Of a DNA stretch of 44,606 nucleotides, positions 28,425 through 35,387 are shown one piece after another. The position numbers were made by a program, and so were the translations under genes. Within the stretch, counting starts at the first letter, position 1. Each line of letters begins with the position of its first letter. Source of the stretch: Aquabacterium sp. (GTDB lineage: Bacteria > Pseudomonadota > Gammaproteobacteria > Burkholderiales > Burkholderiaceae_C); assembly GCF_016234775.1 (NCBI RefSeq), contig NZ_JACRAH010000038.1, positions 1-44,606 on the forward strand. Direction: 5' to 3'. The notes beneath the pieces were generated by a model. The model made no database searches, was not told the origin of the DNA, and was given only the letters and a program-made list of their open reading frames with translations.

Positions 28425-29399
28425 ATGGTCCAAAACGCACTTGATCCCGTGGCCGCTGTTGCCGTGCCACTGTGGCGCCGTGTCCTGACTTATGGTTTGC
28501 TGGTTGCCTTTGCAGTCTGGTGCGTGGTCGGGTTCCGACGAGACATCGCACAGATTGATCTGGCACCGCTGGCGTCGGGCTGGATGGCCATTGCGGCTGC
28601 CACGGTCTTGTCGCTGTGGAACTACGCCTTGCGGGTCGTTCGCTGGCGCCTGTATCTGAATCGACTGGGGCATGTGCTGCCGTGGCGCTTTGTGGCGCTG
28701 ACCTTCATGTCCGGGTTCGCTTTCACCCTGTCGCCTGGCAAGCTGGGGGAAATGGTGCGCGGGCGCTACTACCAGCCCAAGGGCATTTCCATGACGCAGG
28801 TGACGGGTGCGTTCTTTGTGGAGCGCCTGCTGGACCTTCTGGCCATGATCGTGCTGGCGTCGGCGGTGCTGGCCGAGTTGCAGTCTTATCAGTCCTTCCT
28901 CTGGTTGGCGCTGGCCTTGGTGGCCAGTCTGCTGGCTGCGGTGGCCCTGGTGCCCTGGCCGTTGGTTGTTGGGCGGCTGGATCAGCGACCTCATGGCGCG
29001 CTCGTGAAAGCGATCCGGACAGTGGCCAACATGTTGGCCAACGCCAAGCAGTTCCTCTCGCCTGGCATCCTGGCCAGCGGCCTGATGCTGGGGCTCCTGG
29101 CCTGGGGGGCCGAGGCGGTCGGGCTCAAGTTGCTGGCCGATGCCGTAGCGCCCGATCGAATTTCCTTGCTCGGTGCCGTGGGGGCTTATTCCATTGCCAT
29201 CATCGTGGGAGCGCTGTCTTTTCTGCCTGGCGGATTGGGCAGTACCGAGACTGTGATGACGGCCTTGCTGGTAGCGCACGGGTACTCGCTGGCCCAGGCG
29301 ATCCTTCTGACGCTTGTCTGTCGTTTGCTGACGCTGTGGCTGGCCGTGCTCATTGGGTGGATCTGTGTGTGGTGCTTGCGTGATCCCGGAAATCTGTGA
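28425..29399 (+). CDS. PF03706/UPF0104 flippase-like membrane protein
   Basis: The 324-residue product is polytopic, with about eight hydrophobic segments, and has family features of the lysylphosphatidylglycerol-synthase TM region: NYALRVVRWRLYLNRLG, SPGKLGEMVRGRYYQP, and FLPGGLGSTETVMTALL. Stand-alone members often sit beside glycosyltransferase genes and are suspected lipid or polyprenyl-phosphate-sugar flippases. Here it precedes the HAD-UbiA fusion with a four-base overlap possible (GTG start of the next gene), so it probably serves the same lipid-linked sugar pathway. Substrate and direction of transport are inferences from position only. Confidence 0.85.
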   Translation: MVQNALDPVAAVAVPLWRRVLTYGLLVAFAVWCVVGFRRDIAQIDLAPLASGWMAIAAATVLSLWNYALRVVRWRLYLNRLGHVLPWRFVALTFMSGFAFTLSPGKLGEMVRGRYYQPKGISMTQVTGAFFVERLLDLLAMIVLASAVLAELQSYQSFLWLALALVASLLAAVALVPWPLVVGRLDQRPHGALVKAIRTVANMLANAKQFLSPGILASGLMLGLLAWGAEAVGLKLLADAVAPDRISLLGAVGAYSIAIIVGALSFLPGGLGSTETVMTALLVAHGYSLAQAILLTLVCRLLTLWLAVLIGWICVWCLRDPGNL

Positions 29400-29410
29400 C
29401 GAGTTCTTCT

Positions 29411-30832
29411 ATGACCAAAGCGGTTCCCTTGTGCGTCGATCTGGATGGCACGCTGATTCACAGCGATCTCCTGCTCGAGTCCTTCCTGTTGCTGATCAAG
29501 CGCAATCCTCTGTACCTGCTGCTGGTGCCGTTCTGGCTGATGCAGGGCAAGGCCAGACTCAAGCAGCAAATCGCCAGCCGTGTGCAACTGGAAGGCAGCG
29601 CCTTGCCCTACACCAAGCCCTTGCTGGACTGGCTGCGCAGCCAGAAGGAGCAGGGCCGGGCGGTGTGGTTGTGCACGGCCTCTGACAGCCGACTGGCTCA
29701 GGCCGTGGCCGATCACGTCGGGTTCTTCGATGGCGTGATGGCCAGCGATGGTCAGTTGAACCTGTCTGGCAGCAACAAGGCAGCCGAGCTGGTCAAGCGC
29801 TTCGGTGAAAAGGGCTTTGACTATTGCGGCAACGAAAAGGTGGATCTGGCAGTGTGGCGCCATGCGCGCGCCGCGATCGTCGTGAATGCGGGTACGGCGC
29901 TGGTCACTGCCGCAGGCGAAGTGACCACGGTCGAGCACGCCATTGCGCCCATGCCAGGAGGCTTGAAGGTCATTCTCAAAGCGCTGCGCGTGCACCAGTG
30001 GGCCAAGAATGCCTTGATCTTTGTACCGGTTGCTGCCGCGCATCAGCTGGCTGAGGGGCAGGCCTTGGTCAACAGCCTGCTGGCCTTCCTGGCCTTCAGC
30101 CTGTGCGCCTCTTCCGTGTACCTGCTCAATGACATGCTGGATCTGGCTGCAGACCGTCAACATCACAGCAAGTGCAAGCGCCCGTTTGCGGCCGGGCAAC
30201 TCAGTTTGTTGTTTGGCCTGGTGGCGGCGCCTGCGCTGCTGCTGGTGGCCATCGGCTTGGCCTGCTTGCTGCCTGTGAAGTTCATGCTGGTGCTGGCAGC
30301 CTATTACGTGGCCACATTGGCCTATTCGTTTGGCCTCAAGCAACTGGTGATGATTGACGTGCTGGCGCTGGCTGGCCTGTACACGGTTCGGATCGTGGCG
30401 GGTGCGGCAGCCACAGGCATCGCCTTGTCCTTCTGGCTGCTGATGTTCGCGATCTTCATTTTCCTGAGCCTGGCCATTGTCAAGCGCTATGCGGAGTTGT
30501 ATGTCATGCGTCAGCAAGGCAAGCTTAAAGCCAAGGGGCGCGGCTATCAGGTGGAAGATCTGGCCTTGCTGCAAAGCCTGGGTGGTGCTTCTGGCTACCT
30601 CAGCATCCTGGTGCTGGCGCTGTACGTTAACTCGCCCGATATCAGCGTGCTGTACAAGCACCCCAAGATGGCGTGGGCGCTGGTGCCGGTGATGCTGTAC
30701 TGGATCAGCCGCATCTGGATGCAGACACACCGTGGCCAGATGCATGACGATCCGTTGGTCTATGCCTTGAAGGACAAGGTCAGCCTTCTGACTGGTCTGG
30801 TGGCGGCAGCAGTGCTGTGGCTGGCCGTCTGA
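29411..30832 (+). CDS. HAD phosphatase-UbiA fusion, polyprenyl-phosphate phosphoribosyltransferase-like
   Basis: The 473-residue protein joins an N-terminal HAD phosphatase domain (about 5-190; nucleophile motif CVDLDGTL with Asp10/Asp12) to a UbiA-type membrane prenyltransferase (about 195-473). The UbiA motif is NDMLDLAAD at 240-248 followed by RQHHSKCKRP, and later YSFGLKQLVMIDVLALAGLYTVRIVAG, close to mycobacterial decaprenyl-phosphate 5-phosphoribosyltransferase (Rv3806c). That enzyme transfers phosphoribose from PRPP to polyprenyl phosphate; the fused HAD could remove the 5-phosphate. DprE1- and DprE2-like genes follow directly, which supports this over ubiquinone or haem synthesis. A GTG at 29396, overlapping the previous stop, would add five residues. 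Confidence 0.85.
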   Translation: MTKAVPLCVDLDGTLIHSDLLLESFLLLIKRNPLYLLLVPFWLMQGKARLKQQIASRVQLEGSALPYTKPLLDWLRSQKEQGRAVWLCTASDSRLAQAVADHVGFFDGVMASDGQLNLSGSNKAAELVKRFGEKGFDYCGNEKVDLAVWRHARAAIVVNAGTALVTAAGEVTTVEHAIAPMPGGLKVILKALRVHQWAKNALIFVPVAAAHQLAEGQALVNSLLAFLAFSLCASSVYLLNDMLDLAADRQHHSKCKRPFAAGQLSLLFGLVAAPALLLVAIGLACLLPVKFMLVLAAYYVATLAYSFGLKQLVMIDVLALAGLYTVRIVAGAAATGIALSFWLLMFAIFIFLSLAIVKRYAELYVMRQQGKLKAKGRGYQVEDLALLQSLGGASGYLSILVLALYVNSPDISVLYKHPKMAWALVPVMLYWISRIWMQTHRGQMHDDPLVYALKDKVSLLTGLVAAAVLWLAV

Positions 30833-30842
30833 TCGAACTGTC

Positions 30843-32183
30843 ATGAACACGCAGACCGTAGTCTCCTGGGGCCGTGTGCTGCGTGAGCCGCATCTCATGC
30901 TCGGGTTGAGCAGTCGCCATCAGGCCCTGCCCATTCCGGCGGACGGTCAGTCCGTGTTGCCCTTCGGCCATGGCCGCAGCTACGGTGACAGCAACCTCAA
31001 CCCCGGTGGCGCCTTGCTGCTGGCTGGGCAACTGGATCGCTTCATTCACTTTGATCCGGCCACGGGTTTGTTGCGGTGCGAAGCCGGGGTGCTGCTGTCG
31101 ACCATCATTCAGCTGGTCTTGCCGCAAGGCTGGTTCCTGCCGGTCACACCCGGCACACAGTTCGTGACGGTAGGGGGTGCCATGGCCAACGATGTGCATG
31201 GCAAGAACCACCATGTGGCCGGCTCGTTTGGCAACCATGTGCTGCAGTTTGAGTTGCTGCGCTCTGATGGCACGCGCATGGTGTGCAGCCCCCAGGAAAA
31301 CGCCGACTGGTATGCGGCCACGATCGGGGGGCTGGGTTTGACTGGCTTGATCACCTGGGCCGAGATCCAGCTCAAGCGTGTGGCCAATCCTTTTCTGGAT
31401 ACCGAGTCCATCCGTTTTCGCAGCCTCGAAGAGTTCTTCGAGCTGAGCACGGCGTCAGAGCGTGATTTCGAATACACGGTGTCGTGGATCGATTGCGCTG
31501 TCACTGGCAAGCGTCTGGGCCGGGGACTGTTCAACCGGGGCAACCATGCGCCGGCCGTGCTGGATACGCGTCTTTTGCCGCCTGGCTTGCCCAATGGCGT
31601 GGCCGAGCCCTGCTTGCGCGTGCCACTGACGCCGCCCATCTCTCTGATCAACACCTTGTCATTGAAGTCCTTCAATACGCTGTACTTCAACAAGCAGCGT
31701 GAGGACGTGGTGCGCAGCCTGCAACACTACCGGCCGTTCTTCTATCCGCTGGACGCCTTGCGCGAGTGGAACCGCATCTACGGCCCCAAGGGCTTTTATC
31801 AGTACCAGTGCGTGGTACCACCCGAGCGAGCGCTGCCCGCCACACGGCAACTGCTGGAGACCATTGCAGCCAGCGGCATGGGCTCCTTCCTGGCGGTGCT
31901 CAAACAGTTCGGGCAGCCGGCATCACGTGGCATGTTGTCCTTCCCCGAGCCTGGCATCACCCTGGCGCTGGACTTCCCCAATCAGGGGCCGCGCCTGTTC
32001 AAGCTGTTCGATCAGCTTGACCGCATCGTGCTGGACGCAGGTGGTCGCCTGTACCCGGCCAAGGACGGGCGCATGGGCGCCACCATCTTCAAGGCCGGTT
32101 ATCCACGCTGGTCGGAATTCAAATCGTATGTCGACCCGCGCTTCAGCTCCGGTATGTGGCGGCGGGTCATGGAGCAATCATGA
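30843..32183 (+). CDS. DprE1-like FAD-dependent polyprenylphosphoryl-ribose 2'-oxidase
   Basis: The 446-residue flavoprotein resembles mycobacterial DprE1, which oxidises C2 of decaprenylphosphoryl-ribose. Visible matches are GRSYGDS (Tyr47), VGGAMANDVHGKNHHVAGSFGNHV with His119, IGGLGLTGLITWAEI, and GGRLYPAKDGR with the active-site Lys407. The position matching Cys387, the covalent target of benzothiazinones, is Ala375. It lies ten bases after the HAD-UbiA gene and overlaps the following SDR by four bases. Other VAO-family sugar oxidases are less likely because all three pathway genes are together. Confidence 0.88.
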   Translation: MNTQTVVSWGRVLREPHLMLGLSSRHQALPIPADGQSVLPFGHGRSYGDSNLNPGGALLLAGQLDRFIHFDPATGLLRCEAGVLLSTIIQLVLPQGWFLPVTPGTQFVTVGGAMANDVHGKNHHVAGSFGNHVLQFELLRSDGTRMVCSPQENADWYAATIGGLGLTGLITWAEIQLKRVANPFLDTESIRFRSLEEFFELSTASERDFEYTVSWIDCAVTGKRLGRGLFNRGNHAPAVLDTRLLPPGLPNGVAEPCLRVPLTPPISLINTLSLKSFNTLYFNKQREDVVRSLQHYRPFFYPLDALREWNRIYGPKGFYQYQCVVPPERALPATRQLLETIAASGMGSFLAVLKQFGQPASRGMLSFPEPGITLALDFPNQGPRLFKLFDQLDRIVLDAGGRLYPAKDGRMGATIFKAGYPRWSEFKSYVDPRFSSGMWRRVMEQS

Positions 32184-32917
32184 GAAAAATCCTCATCGTG
32201 GGGGCCACCTCGGCCATGGCTGAAGCCTGTGCACGCCTGTGGGCGCAACGTGGCGATCAGCTGTTCCTGGCTGCGCGCAATGACAAACAGCTGAAGTCGA
32301 TTGCCGATGACCTGAAGACGCGGGGCGCGCAGCGCGTGGGCACCAAGGTGTTTGATGCCACCGACTTTGCACAACATGCCGCCTTGCTGGCCGATGCCAC
32401 GCGCTTCATGGACGGGCTCGACACCGTGCTGATCGCGCACGGCACGCTGTCCGACCAGGAACGGGCCCAAACCGATGTGGCCTACGCCTTGGGTGAAATT
32501 GCCACCAATGGCACCTCCGTGGTGGCCTTGATGTCGATCGCGGGTGAGCAACTGGCAGCACAAGGGCGTGGTGCCATCGCTGTGATCTCTTCCGTGGCTG
32601 GTGATCGTGGCCGCCAGAGCAACTACGTGTACGGCAGTGCCAAGGCACTCGTCAGCGCATTCGCCTCAGGCCTGCGCCAGCGCCTGGCCAAGAACGGCGT
32701 GCACGTGGTCACCATCAAGCCTGGCTTTGTGGACACCCCCATGACGGCCCACCTCAAGAAGGGCGCCCTGTGGGCCAAGCCCGATCAGGTGGCGCGTGAT
32801 ATCAGCCAGGCGATCGACAAGGGTCGTGCGGTGGTCTATACGCCAGGGTTCTGGCGTTTCATCATGCTGATCATCAAGCACATTCCAGAATTTGTGTTCG
32901 TCAAGATTTCGCTTTGA
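32180..32917 (+). CDS. DprE2-like short-chain dehydrogenase (2'-keto reductase)
   Basis: The 245-residue SDR starts MRKILIVGATSAMAEACARLWA, a DprE2-like variant of the glycine-rich loop, and has the catalytic region VISSVAGDRGRQSNYVYGSAKA (Ser, Tyr, Lys). KPGFVDTPMTAHLKKGALWAKPDQVARDI and the hydrophobic C-terminus match DprE2, which reduces the 2'-keto intermediate to polyprenylphosphoryl-D-arabinofuranose. The ATG overlaps the DprE1-like stop (ATGA), so the two subunits are probably made together. It is the last gene of the plus-strand sugar cluster and is convergent with the sbtA-like gene nine bases away. Confidence 0.88.
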   Translation: MRKILIVGATSAMAEACARLWAQRGDQLFLAARNDKQLKSIADDLKTRGAQRVGTKVFDATDFAQHAALLADATRFMDGLDTVLIAHGTLSDQERAQTDVAYALGEIATNGTSVVALMSIAGEQLAAQGRGAIAVISSVAGDRGRQSNYVYGSAKALVSAFASGLRQRLAKNGVHVVTIKPGFVDTPMTAHLKKGALWAKPDQVARDISQAIDKGRAVVYTPGFWRFIMLIIKHIPEFVFVKISL

Positions 32918-32926
32918 GGTGCACCC

Positions 32927-33886
32927 TTAAGCCTGAACTTGCCTGGCAATCTCGGTGTACAAAGGGATGCCAAACAGGATGTTCAAGGGAAAGGTGACGC
33001 CCAAGGACAGGCCGAAGTACAGCGAGGGGTTGGCCTCCGGGATGGCGTAGCGCAGCGCAGCCGGCACCACGATGTAGGAGGCGCTGGCCGACAGCACCAT
33101 CAGCAGTGCAGCGTCGGCGACGGGGAGCTGCAGCAGCGCGGACACCCCCAGCGCGATGGCGGCATGGCACAGTGGCCCCAGCACCGCGTAAGCCATCAGC
33201 AAGGGTGATTTGTCCTTGATGCTGCCGATATTGCGGGCCACCAGCAGGCCCATGTTCAGCAGGAAGAAGGCCAGCATGCCCTTGAACAGATCGATGGAAA
33301 ATGGCGCCATCATGGCCTTGCCGGTATCGCCACTGAGGTAGCCGATCACCATCGAACCCATGAGCAGCAAGAGCGCACCGTCCGTGAAGGATTCGTGCAG
33401 GATCTTGCCCATGGATGTTCCTGTGCCGGGGGCGCCAGTCGCTTGCCTCACGTTATTGGCCAGCACCACGCTCACGATGATGGCGGGAGACTCCATGAGC
33501 ACCAAGGCCACGGTCATGTGCCCGCCTGGGCTCAGTTGCTGTGTTTCGAGGTACTGCATGGCGGTCACGAAGGTCACCGCGCTGACCGAGCCGTAACACG
33601 CAGAGATGGCCACGGCGTCAAACGGACGGACCAGCTTCTTGAGCAGTTGATACCCGATGACCGGAACGAGGAAGGCCATCAGCATCGCCGCCAACAAGGC
33701 GATGGCGACCTCGGCATTCAGGCCGGTATGCGCGAGTGCGAAGCCCCCTTTGAGGCCCAGGGCCATCAAGAGGTACAGCGACAGGAATTTGGAGATCGCG
33801 GGGGGAATCTCCAGATTGGACTTGAGCGCGCCCGCCACCACGCCAAACACGAAAAACAGGATGGCCGGGTCGAGCAGGTTATGCAT
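32927..33886 (-). CDS. SbtA-family sodium-dependent bicarbonate transporter
   Basis: The 319-residue, roughly ten-helix membrane protein matches the SbtA/DUF897 family: MHNLLDPAILFFVFGVVAGALKSNLEIPPAISKFLSLYLLMALGLKGG, then CYGSVSAVTFVTA and, near the end, SASASYIVVPAALRYAIPEANPSLYFGLSLGVTFPLNILFGIPLY. SbtA of cyanobacteria imports bicarbonate with sodium; heterotroph members may serve anaplerotic carboxylation or CO2 fixation. AAGGAG seven bases before the ATG at 33886 fixes the start. No SbtB (PII-like) partner gene is next to it. A divergent LysR gene is the likely regulator. Confidence 0.9.
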   Translation of the reverse strand: MHNLLDPAILFFVFGVVAGALKSNLEIPPAISKFLSLYLLMALGLKGGFALAHTGLNAEVAIALLAAMLMAFLVPVIGYQLLKKLVRPFDAVAISACYGSVSAVTFVTAMQYLETQQLSPGGHMTVALVLMESPAIIVSVVLANNVRQATGAPGTGTSMGKILHESFTDGALLLLMGSMVIGYLSGDTGKAMMAPFSIDLFKGMLAFFLLNMGLLVARNIGSIKDKSPLLMAYAVLGPLCHAAIALGVSALLQLPVADAALLMVLSASASYIVVPAALRYAIPEANPSLYFGLSLGVTFPLNILFGIPLYTEIARQVQA

Positions 33887-33975
33887 GGGTGTACTCCTTG
33901 GTGCGCCCATGCTAGGGATAGTCATCAATCAAGTAAAATCGATTCTTGTCTATCAATACATAGATATAAATCTAT
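33887..33975. promoter_or_regulatory. Divergent control region of sbtA-like and LysR genes with palindrome
   Basis: This short, AT-rich stretch separates the two divergent genes. It contains a perfect inverted repeat ATAGAT-ATAA-ATCTAT at 33960-33975 that overlaps the LysR start codon, and AT-rich repeats of the T-n11-A kind expected for LysR binding. No ribosome binding site is visible before the LysR ATG. A site here is likely; exact promoter elements could not be assigned. Confidence 0.45.
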
Positions 33976-34912
33976 GAATGTCACCTTCCGGCAGCTTCGG
34001 CTGTTCCTGGCGCTGGCCGATACGGGCAGCGTCAGTCGTGCGGCCCGCGAATGCCATGTCACTCAGCCCACCGCCTCCATGCAGCTGAAGGAGGTGACCG
34101 ATGCCGTGGGGGTACCGCTTTACGAGGTGATTTCCAAACGGGTGCACCTGACCGATGCGGGTCGGGATCTGGCCAGGACGGCCAGAGCGATGGTGGACGA
34201 GTGGGCCGCGTTCTCGCAGCGCATCGACGCCACCAAAGGGTTGACACGCGGCAAGCTCAGGGTGGCGGTGGTCAGTACAGCCAAATACTTCGTGCCGCGT
34301 CTGCTCGGTACTTTCTGCGCCCGGTATCCCGAGATCGACATTTCCCTGGAGGTGTTGAACCGCGATGGCGTCGTGCAGCGGCTGCGCGACAACCAGGACG
34401 ATCTCTACATCATGTCCACACCACCTGCCGACATCGACCTGGAGGATCAGGTCTTCATGCCCAATCCCCTGGTGTTGATCGCGGCCAACTCGCATCCGCT
34501 GGCCCAACAGCGAGACCTCACGCTGGAGGATTTGAGCAAGCTGCGTTTTATTCTGAGAGAGCGCGGGTCCGGCACTCGGATGACCGTTGACGCGTATTTC
34601 AAGCGCCAGCGCTTCAAGCCCAACCTGCGTCTGGAGTTGGGCAGCAATGAGGCGATCAAGGAGGCCGTTGCAGGTGATCTGGGGATTTCCGTCATCTCCA
34701 GCCACGCCTTGCACGGGCAGTCTGCCGAGCACGGTGTGTCTGTGCTGGATGTGCAAGGCTTTCCCATCGAGTCGAACTGGCATGTGGTTCGGCTCAAGGG
34801 CAAGCAGTTGTCACCCATTGCCAAGGTGTTCCAGGCGCATTTGCTGGACATGAAAAATGCCCAACTGCATGGGCAGTTGGGCATCGTATTTGGTGGAGCC
34901 GGGGGGAATTGA
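33974..34912 (+). CDS. LysR-family transcriptional regulator, CbbR-like
   Basis: The 312-residue regulator has an N-terminal winged helix (MNVTFRQLRLFLALADTGSVSRAARECHVTQPTASMQLKEVTDAVG...) and a ligand-binding domain starting near residue 90 (GKLRVAVVSTAKYFVPRLLGTF), the CmpR/CbbR type. Such proteins sense carbon or redox status and control inorganic carbon uptake or fixation; control of the divergent sbtA-like gene is inferred from position. The last 20 or so residues (after LLDMKN) are encoded by the terminator and 3' end of the convergent tmRNA gene, so the normal C-terminus is extended. The ATG at 33974 is the family start; the long open frame before it lies antisense to sbtA. Confidence 0.93.
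   Translation: MNVTFRQLRLFLALADTGSVSRAARECHVTQPTASMQLKEVTDAVGVPLYEVISKRVHLTDAGRDLARTARAMVDEWAAFSQRIDATKGLTRGKLRVAVVSTAKYFVPRLLGTFCARYPEIDISLEVLNRDGVVQRLRDNQDDLYIMSTPPADIDLEDQVFMPNPLVLIAANSHPLAQQRDLTLEDLSKLRFILRERGSGTRMTVDAYFKRQRFKPNLRLELGSNEAIKEAVAGDLGISVISSHALHGQSAEHGVSVLDVQGFPIESNWHVVRLKGKQLSPIAKVFQAHLLDMKNAQLHGQLGIVFGGAGGN
34852..34884 (-). terminator. Rho-independent terminator of ssrA, inside the LysR coding region
   Basis: On the minus strand, ATGCCCAACTGC (34884-34873) pairs perfectly with GCAGTTGGGCAT (34868-34857) around a 4-base loop, followed by TTTTC. It is seven bases past the tmRNA CCA end and lies wholly inside the LysR reading frame on the other strand. Confidence 0.85.
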
Positions 34913-35262
34913 ACCCCCGTCCGTAAGCCATCATCGAGCAGATCTACATGTGTAGCCGTCTGATTTGAATCTCGCCAACCTGATCGCGCAGCGGCACGCT
35001 ACCAGATTAGCCAGTCACTGAATCTCGACCTGAACCGAGTGACCCGGCTCAGACCCAGCCTATGTGAATGACCTCACTACTTCAGTCTTGCGACATCAGC
35101 ACAGCCCATAGGCCAACTGTTGTGAGGCTCACCGGTGTTAAGCGGCGAGTGCGAACGATTCGTCGTTTGCAGTTAGTTTGTTTCCAGATGGATTTACGAG
35201 GTGGCTGGTCCTCGACATGCCCTGTCCCGAATCCGCACCCACGTCGAAACCAGGTCGGCCCC
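34891..35262 (-). ncRNA. ssrA: Transfer-messenger RNA (one-piece tmRNA)
   Basis: The 372-base RNA rescues stalled ribosomes and tags incomplete proteins. Its 5' end GGGGCCG pairs with CGGCTCC before the encoded CCA at 34891-34893 (one G-T pair), the 5' sequence GGGGCCGACCTGGTTTCGACG is diagnostic, and the T-arm is GGGGGTTCAATTCCCCC. The tag reading frame at 35170-35138 encodes ANDESFALAA and ends in TAA, starting at a GCA resume codon, a betaproteobacterial type of tag. A -10-like TACAAT lies at 35283-35278. It is one-piece, not permuted. The 3' end overlaps the last 22 bases of the convergent LysR gene. Confidence 0.97.
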
Positions 35263-35387
35263 AGGAGAAAGTAGGTCATTGTAGGTGTTCTTGCGAATCC
35301 GCGCTGACCTTATTCATCGATATGCGGCTGTGTGGCGGCTTTTCAAGCCCCTGGTCGAGCTTTTCTTGAGAGTGAAGTACGGTGCAC

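Noticed and set aside
29186..30898. 570-residue open frame on the minus strand opposite the HAD-UbiA gene
   Set aside because: Composition (Gln/His-rich, no motifs) is that of a shadow frame; the plus strand carries intact HAD and UbiA motifs.
33395..33973. Extended N-terminus for the LysR gene
   Set aside because: The 193 extra residues lie antisense to the sbtA-like gene, and the helix-turn-helix domain starts exactly at the ATG at 33974.
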